The notes below the pieces were generated by a model. The model worked only from the letters and a program-made list of their open reading frames with translations, ran no database searches and was not told where the DNA came from. A stretch of DNA of 64,000 nucleotides, taken from NCBI RefSeq assembly GCF_014529535.1, contig NW_023503757.1, forward strand, positions 30,666 through 94,665, in the 5' to 3' direction. This document shows, piece by piece, positions 32,600 through 44,496 of this stretch. The position numbers and the translations under genes were made by a program. This DNA comes from Bradysia coprophila. Taxonomy: Eukaryota > Arthropoda > Insecta > Diptera > Sciaridae. How positions within the stretch are numbered: position 1 is the stretch's first letter; each line of letters begins with the position of its first letter.

Positions 32600-34318
32600 T
32601 AAATCTTGTTCTAAATTCAAGGACATAATTTTCATCGAATTTTTTTTTATTTTTTTTTTTCAAGCTTTAAAGTTTTATATTGTGTAACTGAATTTGTCCC
32701 ATGTTTTTTTAGTATTCCGCGCATTATAACAATGAAATGATAATGAATAAATATTTAAACAAAAAAAGGAGAAAAATGTGCAAGTGCTGCTATTATAGAA
32801 AAATAATTGAAAGAATGCCAATTGAGTCACCCAAAATTCAGAGTACACACAGATGTGACAAAAGCGAGCATTTCTTTGTTGAAAACGATTCAAACGAATA
32901 AAGAGAGTTTGTTTTTCGATAATTGAAGTGAAAACATAGCTAACGCCGACCCGTACGAAACACCTATTCGTATCAAAAGCCTTTAATGTGAAACTCTTCA
33001 TTTCTCTTACTTCATTTTCTTCTCTGCTGAAAAACTATTCTCCCTTTAAAATCACTTACATTATCCACTCTTTGCCTTGTTATCATATACAACTAAATTG
33101 CCGGAGGCAATATAGACAGCCCCGTACGAAGACAAATTTCATAAATTCCTATTTAAACAGCTATATACCGCTATATTTACCTATATTTCACTGTAAATAA
33201 ACATTTCACAGAGGAATATGCTATTATATAGCTCTATATGCCTGTATATAGCTCAACATAGCTGTATATAGGTATATATAGATGTCCATATATGGAATCC
33301 CTGAAACCCCTCACACTTAACACATTATTTCCATGTTAACAGAAACTCTCTAAGTATCATTTTTCCCAAGATATTTCTATTTTACTAAAATCCAATATGG
33401 CCGCCGGCAGCCATTTTGTTAGTAGACCGGAAATAGTACCGACGCTTTACATTCGTTAATACCTTTCAAACAAAAAAAAATTCATGAAATTCGGTCAAAA
33501 TTTACTCGAGATATTGTCAAAATACACCACGTTCACTGTACTTCCGAGTAGCCAGATAAGAGCTCACTCCAAGAGACCTAGCTCACGCTCCGGAGAACAT
33601 AATTTCATAAAAAAAATTTTCCCTGATTGGTACGGTCAATACCTATCTAATAAAGCTAAAACAGACGAAATATGTTCAAATGTGGCCGACCTACAAGCAA
33701 AAACTGCTTGCCGCCCTGTGCCTGTTCCACACCAAGGGGTCTAACTCACGAGTCGGTCATCCGATTTCCATAAACTTTTTTTTTGTCGATCGGTATTGTA
33801 AATACCTTTTATTTGACGTATCACTTACAAGTTTAACGTTTAAATGTCCGGAGATATCTTCGAAAAACCGTAAAGCACTTATTGGGCCACAGCTCGGGAG
33901 GGGAGGGGGACATTACCAAACGGGAAAAAAAAGAATTTTCAAAATCGGATGCGTTTTACTCAAGTTATCGTGCAGACAGACGGACAGACGGACAGACGGA
34001 CATTTTTTTTTCGCGGATTTGGCATCTCTAGACAACCACAATAGGTTTCCCCTTACTCAGGGAGTCCAATTCGACGTGTTACAAACGTATGCGTAAACCC
34101 ATAAGACCCCAGTACTTCGTACGGGTCTAAAAAGTAATTTACTTACCATAGCTTGTCGAAATTTTCAAGACTAACAATTTTTTGTGCCATTGTATGTGCA
34201 GTTGTTGCTCTGCTGAAGGCATTAGAAACTAGCCATTTTTTAAATAAAAATTTCAAGAATTTTCGTTTGGAAAATTTTAGCTGAAAACCTAATTGATCGG
34301 AAGTCCCGTACGAACCTT
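32600..34318. repeat. Repeat R1 without lectin, split by E1
   Basis: R1 runs 32600-32934 and resumes at 34129-34318, ending CCCGTACGAACCTT. The interruption is exactly the E1 copy at 32935-34128, inserted in an A run. Uninterrupted R1 copies at 37255-37290 and 43855-43885 show the joined sequence. The R1 small frame (about 32747-32901) is intact. Confidence 0.8.
32935..34128. mobile_element. Repeat E1, complete copy, inverted relative to 25709-26931
   Basis: Begins CATAGCTAACGCCGACCCG and ends TTCGTACGGGTCT, flanked by A runs. Its insertion into R1 is dated by an empty-site comparison with the other R1 copies, so the 25.7-34.1 kb inverted repeat is two independent insertions rather than one giant fold-back. 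Confidence 0.8.
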
Positions 34319-35231
34319 ATATCTTTAATTACCGGATTAACACCACTACTTGCCGGATTCGCCCTTCAATTCCTATAATTCCAATCAATTCCTTCAATTC
34401 CACGAATTTTCGAAATAATTGCTCGATATTTTCACATAGATATAAATTTAAAGTCAAAGTTAAACCCTTAAGCATTTTGGAAAATGAATCGTCAAACTAT
34501 ATCAAACTAAAATTTGGCCCTACATTTGTGACTCATTTTGTCAGAATCTTTACTTTTTACTCATACTTTTTAGAAGAGATTTTTCAATTTAAATTTAGAT
34601 TAAACTGTCCAATTGACAGTTTTGTAAAATGATTTCACATCGCATATCATTGTTTATTTACAACAGTTCCAAATTGGACCAGCTGGTGCAAAATTACGTA
34701 TGCACACCAGTTCGTTTTAGCGATTGTAAATAGTATTTTTCGGACCAAGCCAGGAAATGACGAAAAACTTTTGTGCATCCGACAACTGAAATACGACAAA
34801 TTTTTTTCTTTAAGAAATGTCAGTTTTTCCCGAACTATATATTGTGCGGGAATAGTCATTTACGTATCTGTTGTCAACAACAGATGCGTATCCAAGAAGA
34901 ATCGTTCACTGTGCATTTTTTTGAACATAAAAGAACGTTGAACTTGTTCTAAAGTGGAACTGATCAACACTGTACACTGTTATTTATTGCGCGGGAGCTT
35001 TTAAAATTAAAAAAAAGGGAAATAATGTGGTTTTGCATTCGCTGGTACTTCTTTCCGATAATCATACTTATCAGCATTTACTCTCACTTACTTTGAATTC
35101 CTTACAATTCCATATATTTCCAGTCAATTTCAGTCAATTCCGGTCAATTCCATCAATTACAATTATTTACCGGATACTCCGTCAATTCCTTTGAGGGTGT
35201 GTAGTCAATTACCCAAGTCGGTTACCCCTCG
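34319..35231. repeat. Repeat E2, truncated inverted copy
   Basis: Reverse-complement match to 44497-45450. It ends GTCGGTTACCCCTCGA, and the flank beyond (GGCATATAG) is also shared, so the E2 copy and its flank were duplicated together. GGAATTGA-type simple repeats fill the ends. Non-coding. Confidence 0.75.
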
Positions 35232-35242
35232 AGGCATATAGA

Positions 35243-36191
35243 TAGGGTTGCCATTCGTCCTCTTTTTAGAGGACATGTCCTCTTTTTTCGTCTAATTCTT
35301 CTTTTTTGTAAAAATTCTAAGAACATCACTTTTTTCACACAACGTCCTCTTTTGTCCTCTTTTTTCTAAAATATTGTTAAATTTTGGCAAAACTTAACAG
35401 ATGTGGTCAAATTTTACGGAAAAAATTTCGCTGCGCAGCTATTTCTAAAGCTACATAGTTTCTACAGCATTCGAATGATATAGTTGACTAGTGCTCGCAG
35501 TCAAAAATTCTTTATTTAAAAAATTTTTATATGCATAATATAAGGAGTAAACCAGGAGTATTTAAAAAACGAAATTAAGTTGAAATCGAGTCATATTCTA
35601 GCAGCAATTTAAAAATACAACTAAATTGGTGTGAAATAGGCAGATTGTAGGAAATTCGTGCGAAACGGAAAGGTTTTAGAAAATTTTCCTACATTGGTCA
35701 GAAACAGTCAGATTTCAGAAAATGTGCCTAGAACAGGCCTAGATTTGTAAATTATTAAGAAACACGTTTCTTATTTTTTAGATTTTTACTTCGAAACAAA
35801 AATGGAGTATCGAAAAAAACTTATGAATTTCTTCTGAGATAAGTGCATGTTTGTAGCTTACAGTTCAAGAACTAAGTAAAGTTAGCAAAAAAAGTAAAAG
35901 AATCACTTTTCTGGAAAATAAGGAAGAATATGAAGGTTTTTATAAAAAAAGGAAAAAAAGGTCATGTTTACAAATGGTAGGTACTGAAACCTCGAATTCG
36001 CCTCAAACCAAATGAAATTTTAATTTTAACGTTTCTCACTAATTATTTGAATATCTATCGGTCCACATAGAATAATAAAAGAGCTAAGACTCTATATTTG
36101 TCCTCTTTTTCGAATTAAAAGGCGTCCTCTTTTTGTCCTCTTTTTTCGTACAAAATGTCCTCTTTTCGAATTTTCAAAAATGGCAACCCTA
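35243..36191. mobile_element. 949-bp hAT-like non-autonomous element
   Basis: The termini TAGGGTTGCCA and TGGCAACCCTA are exact inverses, bordered by the octamer CATATAGA at 35235-35242 and 36192-36199. Subterminal GTCCTCTTTTT motifs repeat inverted at both ends. The paralogous stretch near 44480-44500 lacks the element (empty site). No transposase frame is present. Confidence 0.9.
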
Positions 36192-36230
36192 CATATAGAG
36201 CTATATAATAGCATATTCATCTGTGAAATG

Positions 36231-36830
36231 TTTATTTACTCTTGGAGTGAGCTCATATCCGGCCACTCGGCCGTGGTGTTTTTTGCCAATATCTTGAGTA
36301 AATTTTGACCGAATTTCATGATTTTTTTTGTTTGGAAGGTAATCAAAGGCCGAATAGAATGTTATTGTAAAAAAATTAAATTTGGGTCCTTGGACTAAGG
36401 CCACTACTAGGGCCCTATGTGTATTTTACATACAACTCGAGCAAATTTCATCCGTTTTTCGTAATTTTTGTTTCATTTGGGAGGTAATCAAAGGCCGAAT
36501 AGAATGTAGTTGAAAAAAAATTTAAATTTGGGTCCTCGGACTGAGGCCGATACTAGGCCCTTCAAAAAAATAAAATTTTAGGGCGATTTGAAATTTTTGT
36601 TTCATTTGAAAGGAACGTCGTACGGGGCTTCGTAATTGCGCTATGCGCAATTTGTAAGATGTACATATTAAATAATAATTTTACTTTAACTACATTAACC
36701 GGCGCAATAGGCTTACGGTCAAAGTAGGGTGACAGACGCACTAGGGTCACGTACGCAATAGATATACGGGTTTGTACGGGGCTCAGTCGCAGCAAACGCT
36801 CCGACTGTTCTGGTGGCTCGTTTTATATCA
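36231..36830. mobile_element. 145-bp-repeat element, short copy
   Basis: About two of the 145-bp units (36310-36560), the last of A* type, followed by the terminal module with GTACGGGGCT at 36613 and 36773. The left edge merges into E1-like sequence. It shows that the unit number of this element varies between loci (two here, about fifteen at the window start). Confidence 0.75.
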
Positions 36831-36925
36831 AGATTCATGTCACCCAATCTTGATATATCAAGATTCATGTCACCCAATCTTGATATAACAAGATTCGTGT
36901 CACCCAATCTTGATATATCAAGATA
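36826..36925. repeat. Palindromic 30-bp minisatellite, copy 2
   Basis: Four AATCTTGATATATCAAGATT-type units, as at 32467-32583, immediately upstream of an R1 copy in both places. Confidence 0.8.
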
Positions 36926-39346
36926 TTTACTAATCTTGTGTTTTAAATCTTGTTCTAAATTCAAGGACATAATTTTCATCGAATTTTTTTTTTTTTTTAA
37001 GCTTTAAAGTTTTATATTGTGTAACTGAATTTGTCCCATGTTTTTTTAGTATTCCGCGCATTATAACAATGAAATGATAATAAATAAATATTTAAACAAA
37101 AAAAGGAGAAAAATGTTTAAGCGCTGCTATTATAGAAAAATAATTGAAAGAATGCCAATTGAGTCACCCAAAATTCAGAGTACACACAGATGTGACAAAA
37201 GCGAGCATTTCTTTGTTGAAAACGATTCAAACGAATAAAGAGAGTTTGTTTTTCGATAATTGAAGTGAAAAAAGTAATTTATTTACCATAGCTTGTCGAA
37301 ATTTTCAAGGCTAACAATTTTTTGTTCCATTGTATGTGCAGTTGTTGCTCTGCTGAAGGCATTAGAAACTAGCCATTTTTTTAAATAAATGTTTCAAGAA
37401 TTTTCGTTTGGAAAATTTTAGCTGAAAACCTAATTGATCGGAAGTCCCGTACGAACCTTGTGGGTACATCCAGTGGGTTACATCTACGCCATGCATCTAA
37501 AATGAACTGAAGTTACTATAAAATAATTTTAAGATTCCATTCCCATTCATTGCCATTAGTTTTTTCATTTATATTCTGATTCGAAATACACCTTTCAATC
37601 GTCGATAAAAAAACACATTTTCAAGGTTGACTGATGTATTACATTACTACCGATGTGTGGGATGTGTTCCTAGCTTTTGGCTCGAAATACGTCTCAACAA
37701 AAAATGTAGCGAGACATTGTCTTGACGTATTTTCCGGCCGCAACATGTAACTATAGCACTTAATTTCAATAAGAATAAATAAAATTTGTGTGCATTAGTC
37801 ACACTTAGCTTTGGAGGTTGTTTGCGCCTGATCACGTAAATTCGGTGTGAAGGTCTAGTTGTTAAACTCCATGTTTAAACAAGAATCATACCAAACCAAT
37901 CATATTTCCGAAGAGTACAAATACAAATATCTCTCTAAAAGAAAGTACCATCAAATACCTGCCTAAATGAAACTGAATTTTTCTCCCTTGAAAAAGCAAT
38001 CTTTATCTACTACAGTTCGCTTGTAATTTTCCCATTTAAGTAATAGTTAGCAAAATAGCTTTTTGAGGACAGACTTAAAACATCAAGAACAAACCTCTTT
38101 TTCGCCTAAAGGCAGCACTGGGTTAGCCATTTTGTTTGGCTATGTACCATTGACTGTATTCGAGTTCTTTTTAAACTCACCATCACTTCCTCCCAATTCT
38201 AATGCCGTACACTAATGTCGCCAAAATATTTTAAGAATTTGAGTTGAGTGTATGGCTTTTGGGATGCGTATAGCGCGTGTTTCATTTATTTACTTATGAA
38301 GCAGCTGCTATTATTTGTGTGCTTAAGTTCAGTATAAAAACGGCAGCAATTCGACCGTCAATTCAATTCAATTGAAAGTGTTGAGCTTAGCGAATAATAA
38401 AAGCAAAATGTTTTTGAAAGCGTTAGTAGTGACCGTGTGTCTAATTAAATTAGCTTCGACCCAATCGAGCGATCCAGATCCATGTAATTCATTCAACATA
38501 ACCGATACGATTGGTGAGTTGCGCTATTTTCACGAAAGCTTCCTTTGATTACAAAATTGCTCATCAATAGGTCAAATGAAGTTGATGCTCAGGAGCAGCT
38601 GCATAAATGGTAAAAAATTCGTCTTGTGGACCGCGAAAACGGTACGTTGTCTCCGCTACGCTCCGGAAAAAGTGAATTTATTCTGAAAAATCGTTACAGG
38701 CTAGTTGGTTCAGAGCCGATAACATTTGTCGATTTAATCAAATGCAACTGGCGATGATCAACTCTGCTGAGGAGCAGGCACTCGTCTCAAATCTAATAGA
38801 TCGATCCAGTGAGTAAACCGGTTGAGCAGGCTCAAACCATTTAAATGAAAAAATTGTTTCGCAGGTTTCGCTAACAATCGACTTTGGACTTCGGGCAACG
38901 ATCTGGCATGTCCACGAAACTGGTACTGGTCGAGTAATGGCAGTCCAATCAAGTACTACAGTTGGAAAGCTGGTGAACCTAACAATTTTCTGGATACCAA
39001 TGAACGATGCATCAATCTGATGCCGAAAGTCGATAACTACCAATGGAACGATGCTCCCTGCGACCATTCATACTATTTCATATGCGAAGAGAAATGTGGA
39101 TGCGACAAAACTAAATTTTAGTGTGAGCTTCTGCTGAGAAGAATAAAATACCATGAATCGCTAAGTGCTGCTTTTTTTTGCAAATTCCACACTGTTTTAA
39201 TCGACATTTCAACATATTATCATTCCAAGTTGGAATTTCCAACTCAACATTAATTTGGCACAAAGAGCCCCGGAACGGAGGATCAGTTATTTATTTTTGA
39301 TGAATTATGTATTCTACGATCGTATTCCACACATGTAATGAAGGGG
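36926..39346 (+). repeat. Lectin-bearing repeat cassette, copy 2
   Basis: R1 (to 37462), upstream region, lectin gene and the tail ending ACATGTAATGAAGGGG. It is the most diverged of the three cassettes, yet the gene stays intact. Confidence 0.85.
38408..39121 (+). CDS. Secreted C-type lectin, copy 2 (four exons, 180 aa)
   Basis: Exons 38408-38513, 38571-38641, 38700-38808 and 38865-39121, same phases as copy 1; TATAAAA at 38333 and AATAAA at 39142. The signal peptide is identical, and EPN (133-135), WND (156-158) and the four conserved lectin-domain cysteines (69, 144, 161, 169) are kept. About 14 residues differ from copies 1 and 3, most in exon 4 (positions 96, 98, 101, 102, 112, 127, 137-139, 149, 164), including three consecutive changes just after the EPN motif. 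The surface loop near the sugar site therefore differs while the calcium-binding residues do not. All splice sites and the frame survive, so this is probably a functional paralogue (inference). Confidence 0.9.
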
Positions 39347-41052
39347 ACAATATCAAAAAAAAAAGTCATTCGTTCCACAGACTCACTTTATTCTCTTAAT
39401 GCAACTCGAGATCATAATGTTCGAAAATTGCGTATTTCAGATTGCTCTGTTGTATAAAACGTTGTATGAATTTCGGTGCGAATTACTTAATTGGCTCAGG
39501 ATGTATATGATGACACATGGCCTGCGGCCTCGTGTCAGAATTACGCAGCTAGAGTCTAATAAACTACTTCCCACTCGATGTCATACAGGGCCTATTATTT
39601 GGGAATTAATTCCAAAAGATTCCCAAATATTCCAAAAAATTGAACTGAATTCAACAAGTCGTCTGTAGTGACACACACGTCTTTTCACTCAGCAATAATA
39701 GGGATGCAACTACCGTTTGAATATTTGAATGATCAGTGGATATTATTCTTATAAAATTTCTAATACACAAAATGACCTGAAGGGATATTATATTCGACCG
39801 ATAGAAAAATTCAATTTTACCGATAAAAAATAATAAAATACCGATAGAAATGTGGTGCATGTCGCTGGCACCTCTTTCAGCTGGATTTTGGGTGACGACG
39901 AAGTTGACGTGAGTTCCAACACCTTCACCATATTTTTTTTTAAGAGATGTGGAATATCTTAGCACAATTCAAGATTTTGTTGAGTTGAGTTGAGATTGAG
40001 GCAGTAAAGGTGTTTTGTTGGTTCTTAGGGAATTTATCTTTTTATGAAATGAAACGTAAATGCGTTTAGTTCATTCCTAGGGAATTCATTCTTTTATAAA
40101 ATGTAACGTAAAGGAGTTAAGTTCGTCCTTATAGAACTCAACTTTTTACGAAAAGAATAATAATTTTGATTGTACATAAAAAGCGTTTTAACACGCCGAG
40201 CGATCCGGCCGGTAACTTAGGAGGTTTTTTTTTCTCTCGCGTCGTCTAATAATTAGCCACGTAAAGAGCGTTTTAACAAGCCGAGCGGTCCGGTCCATTG
40301 CCCGGAGCGAAGCGGAGGGCCTCAATGCGAGCTGGGCGCCGGAACGGTGTCAGTAACTTAGGATTTATTTTGTTTCTTTCGCATCGTCTAATAATTAGTC
40401 CTTTTACAAAATAACACGTTCATAAAATTTCACAGACTCAGAAATACTCAGCCATAAATGGTGGAGGTGCAATCGATTTGTACCTTTTTTCTATCGGTAT
40501 TTTATTATTTTTTATCGGTAGTATTGAATTAATTTATCGGTCGTTTATTACCATCCATTTAAGCCGATGGAGGAACCCCAAAAAAATTACTGCAATGGAA
40601 ATGGCACTTGGCTCATAAGGAATATGCCTTGACATTGCCTAATCACGTAAAGCACATTACGTCCGAGGTTCCAAATTTTTACTTTGACTTCAAAAAACTT
40701 GTCATCTAAGTCAGTAAATTGATTTTTGAATCAACAATTTTGATAAATTAATCTGGTTTTAGTCTGCCGTGATTCTAGAAAAGAGATGATAATTAGAATT
40801 GAGTCCTTAATCCACCCTGGAACGGCAGTATGTCAATCATTTTCTATAGACGATGTGTAAAAAATAACTGCTGTATAGGAATTAATTCCCAAATATTCCC
40901 GAAATTCCCAAAATCTATTATCAAATACACGCAACTGGAACTATTTTCTTCTTTCTCGACGATTTTAAAAAGTGACTCATTTTCTTGCGCGTGGGTAGTA
41001 TCCCGACGAGTGCGCCTTTGACGCGTAAATTTGAGACACCTCAAAGCTAAAC
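39347..41052. other. Non-coding, repeat fragments
   Basis: No gene recognised. 39796-39850 and 40483-40530 form an inverted pair rich in ACCGATA. 40020-40160 has about 2.5 copies of a 54-bp direct repeat (TTTTAT-R-AAATG...). 40190-40400 repeats GC-rich pieces of the fold-back at 31771. The frames 39399-39668 and 39651-39965 show no domain. Confidence 0.5.
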
Positions 41053-41055
41053 TAA

Positions 41056-42128
41056 GGGGCTGTTCACATATGACGTCACGCCAGAGACACTTCTAACATA
41101 CAAGCTCGTGGGACAAATCCCCCGCAGGCCCCTGTCTCGTTCCCCCCAGTTGACCTTGCTCTCTCTAACAAATCCCCCGCAGTGGGCCCCTAGTGTTCTT
41201 AGTCTAAAGGGTAATGTAAGGGCTCATTACTAGAAAAAATTGGGCCCCTGCATAAAGCGGCCCCGCACTGAAAAAAGCTTAAAAGTGTCTCTGCGTCACG
41301 CTGTAAGGGGGGAGGGGGGTGTCTAGGAAAACGTAACGATTGAAGACGGGGGGAGGTGGGAGGGTCACGCGAAGCGTGACGTCACACATTTACTAATGAA
41401 GAATTGTAATATATTGTTAGAAAATGAAAAAGGAATTGAGTTTATTTATTCATTTCTCTAAAAAAATTTAGTGTGATGAGCCTTCTTATAAATCGTTCAC
41501 ATTACATATTACATATTTTGATAAAATGAAACTTTCATATTCGTTGTTCGAAACATTTATTTATTTTTGATTTCATTTTTTCACGTAACGGCGTGGTTAG
41601 ACTTTTGATTTCCGTCAAGGTAGCAATTGTGACGATTCATTCACTAATGCGTGGAAAACATGATAATTTGTACATTTTTCACATTTTGTACACAGACATT
41701 GGCACTATCGGAACTACCAAGACATTTTTTGAATCTTGACCTGTATCATATATTTAAAAAAAAACCATTTTTAGTCATTTAAATATTCAAGCTATTCACG
41801 CCGTAAGTGTGCCTAAAATTGAAAATGACGCTACGTTAGAAAGACCTCCGCACTTTCCATTTTGAATTTCGACCGCACTTACGGCGTGAATTACCCCAAG
41901 CATTAGCGCTAACAGTGAAAAATACAATTCATTTAGGCGTGGGATCCGTTGAAAAATTATGTAGCATTGGTTGGCGTTCTACACTTTTTTTATCAATTTA
42001 GGGGGGGTGTGTTTGAAATGTGACGTCATTTTAAGGTGGAGTCACACGAATGTGACACAGCGTAACAAGGGGGAAGGGGGGTGTCGAAAATTCGCCAAAA
42101 TAGCGAGACGTCATATGTGAACAGCCCC
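41056..42128. mobile_element. 1.07-kb element, TAA target, GGGGCTG ends (PIF/Harbinger-like)
   Basis: The ends read GGGGCTGTTCACATATGAC inward, with an exact inverse at the right, flanked by TAA (41053-41055; 42129-42131). A 3-bp TWA duplication with GGG-starting TIRs fits PIF/Harbinger (family knowledge). The interior has G-runs and TGACGTCA-type repeats but no transposase, so it is a non-autonomous derivative. Confidence 0.7.
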
Positions 42129-42249
42129 TAATCTGGATAGCACCCTTTCATGTTTGGTATCATTCGAAAGCCGGGACCAGGAGCAATCAGGAAAACTTTT
42201 TCCTGATATTTTCGGATTCACAGTAACCAATTGAAGTTAGCAAATTAGT

Positions 42250-43170
42250 CAAATTTTTACCCTATTTTCGAATGCACATAAGTCAATGTGGATGAATTTC
42301 AAACCCAACAATATGAACCGAAATACATGCAATTACCTCTCCAATGACATTGCACACGGCCTTGCTCGTTCCATGTACCCGGAGAACGTCCCGTAAGAAA
42401 CGTACATGTTTTCGATTTTCGAACACCTCCCAGTAGCCTCACAAGGATGTAACCTTATGACTATGACTCTATGACGATCAGCGATTCTAAGTAGCTCTTT
42501 TGAATTGTTTAATGCAAACTAGAGTTACGCTGGTCATGTAAAACAGAACTTTTTTAAGATGAAATGAAATGAAATGAAGTATGCTGAAAGGGTGAAATTT
42601 CGCCATTGACTCCATTGTTTGGTGTGTAGAAGTTGAAGCTCCTTCTCAAATTCTGAACGCTGACAGTTCTCAAAAGTTTGTGATTCACTTCCGTTTGAAG
42701 TTTCTGCTTTGATCGACGCAGTGCCGCTTTTAGCTTTTGGGCGCCATCGGGCAATTGGAAAAGTAGGCGCCAATTTAGTAAAGCTAAATTTTGTTTAAAG
42801 ACCTCGGGCGCCATTTTCTTCTGCTCCACTTCGGGCGCCACGGGCATTTGCCCATTTGGCCCAAATGGAAAAGGCGGCACTGGATCGACGAATGGAGCGT
42901 GGTTCCTGAATCTGGACAGCACAGTTTCTATCGATGATTTTAATCGTTTCCAACATTGACTAAAGTGATTCAATCCGTTTTTCCATCGTCGAAGCGATTC
43001 TTCCAAGTGTTTAGTCATAAAACCAGTTATTTGTAGCAATTCTTTTTTTTAGAAATTCCTTCACTTTTTCACTTTTCGTTTCGTTTTTGCGTGGAATGAC
43101 TGGAGTATGCTTGGAACTACGCTATTGAATAAAAAATAAATAAATTCCACAAACGAAAGTCCTTGGTGTC
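42250..43170. repeat. Duplicated segment with unrecognised ORF, copy 2
   Basis: Parallels the block around 28060-28690. The unknown minus-strand frame is broken by a 164-bp insertion at 42719-42882 and a short deletion near 42912. Confidence 0.6.
42719..42882. mobile_element. 164-bp hAT-like MITE with empty paralogous site
   Basis: Termini CAGTGCCGC and inverse GCGGCACTG; the octamer GATCGACG is duplicated at 42711-42718 and 42883-42890. The paralogue near 28386-28405 lacks the insert. Several GGGCGCC motifs lie within. Confidence 0.85.
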
Positions 43171-43390
43171 ATGGAAAGAATAGCATCGCTGAAATGGAGC
43201 TGGGCAGCTGCAAGAAGGACAGATGAACGTTGGACCAAGACCATCTTGAATTGGAGACCACCCACAACAAGACCTGGAGGAAGCTCACTAGGTGGACAAA
43301 TAGAATCAAGAGAATATCAGGCATATATAGACAACAAGTGGCAAAGGATCGTTCAGGCATGGAATGATATTGGGAGGCTTACATGCAGCA
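43171..43390 (+). pseudogene. RTE-type LINE 3' coding remnant, copy 2
   Basis: MERIASLKWSWA then RRTDERWTKTILNWRP in one frame, and RKLTRWTNRIKRISGIYRQQ, VAKDRSG and EAYMQQ in the next. This is the usual order at the C-terminus of RTE-clade polyproteins. Frameshift and stop codons make it non-functional. Nothing of the RT or endonuclease remains upstream. Confidence 0.65.
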
Positions 43391-43489
43391 GTGAATACAA
43401 ACACTCTCTGTGAAAGCCTTCGGCAGCAGCTCAGGTGTATTAAAACTTTTAAATATGGGATAATTATGAGGAACACCAGTGATTACTGT

Positions 43490-44060
43490 GCAATTTCGCC
43501 TTACTTTTATCTGAAGTGAAGTGTGCAACAATAAGGATTGCAATGACTAGAACTTTTTAGACCAAATTCTCATCGAAATTTTTTATTTTTTTAAAGCTTT
43601 AAAGTTTTATATTGTGTAATTGAATTTGTCCCATGTTTTTTTAGTATTCCGCGCATTATAACAATGGAATGATAATGAATAAATATTTAAACAAAAAAAG
43701 AAGAAAAATGTGCAAGTGCTGCTATTATAGAAAAATAATTGAAAGAATGCCAATTCAGTCACCCAAAATTCAGAGTACACACAGATGTGACAAAAGCGAG
43801 CATTTCTTTGTTGAAAACGATTCAAACGAATAAAGAGAGTTGGTTTTTCGATAATTGAAGTGAAAAAGAAATAATTTATTTACCATAGCTTGTCGAAATT
43901 TTCAAGGCTAACAATTTTTTGTGCCATTGTATGTGCAGTTGTTGCTCTGCTGAAGGCATTAGAAACTAGCCATTTTTTTAAATAAATGTTTCAAGAATTT
44001 TCGTTTGGAAAATTTTAGCTGAAAACCTATTTGATCGGAAGTCCCGTACGAACCTTGTGG
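43490..44060 (+). repeat. Repeat R1, solo copy
   Basis: Complete R1 ending CCCGTACGAACCTTGTGG, without a lectin gene downstream. The small frame ending at 43832 is intact. Confidence 0.8.
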
Positions 44061-44490
44061 TTTTAATAAACATTTACTATAAATGATGACTTTACAGATA
44101 GATATGCCATTATATAGCTCAAAATAGCTATATATGCCTATATATACCTAAATATAGCTGTATATAGATGTATATAGATGTCCACATATGGGATGCCTGC
44201 AACCCCAAACATAAAACCAATTACTTCTCTGTTAACAAAAACTGTCTTAGCACCATTTTTCCACTTTAACTAAAATCCAATATGGCCGCCGGCAGTCATT
44301 TTGATAGGAGACCGGAAATAGTACTGACGCGTAACATTCGTTAATACCTTTCAAACAAAAAAAATCATGAAATTCGGTCAAAATTTACTCAAGATATTGG
44401 CAAAAAACACCACGGCCGAGTGGCCGGATATGAGCTCACTCCAAGAGTAAATAAACATTTCACAGATGAATATGCTATTATATAGCTCTA
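44061..44490. repeat. E1-related fragment, left of E2
   Basis: Contains ctatatagc-type AT repeats, GGCCGCCGGCAG, and AAATTTACTCAAGATATTGG-type E1 modules; it continues beyond E2 at 45675. Confidence 0.65.
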
Positions 44491-44496
44491 TATGCC

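Noticed and set aside
33484-34096. Frames of 86 and 138 codons in E1 (also 25741-26380, 50240-50500)
   Set aside because: They follow E1 repeat modules, recur in shifted forms in every E1 copy, and show no domain; composition-driven.
25709-34128. One giant 8.4-kb inverted-repeat transposon
   Set aside because: The right arm sits in R1 with an empty-site match in other R1 copies and both arms have their own A/T-run flanks, so two separate E1 insertions explain it.
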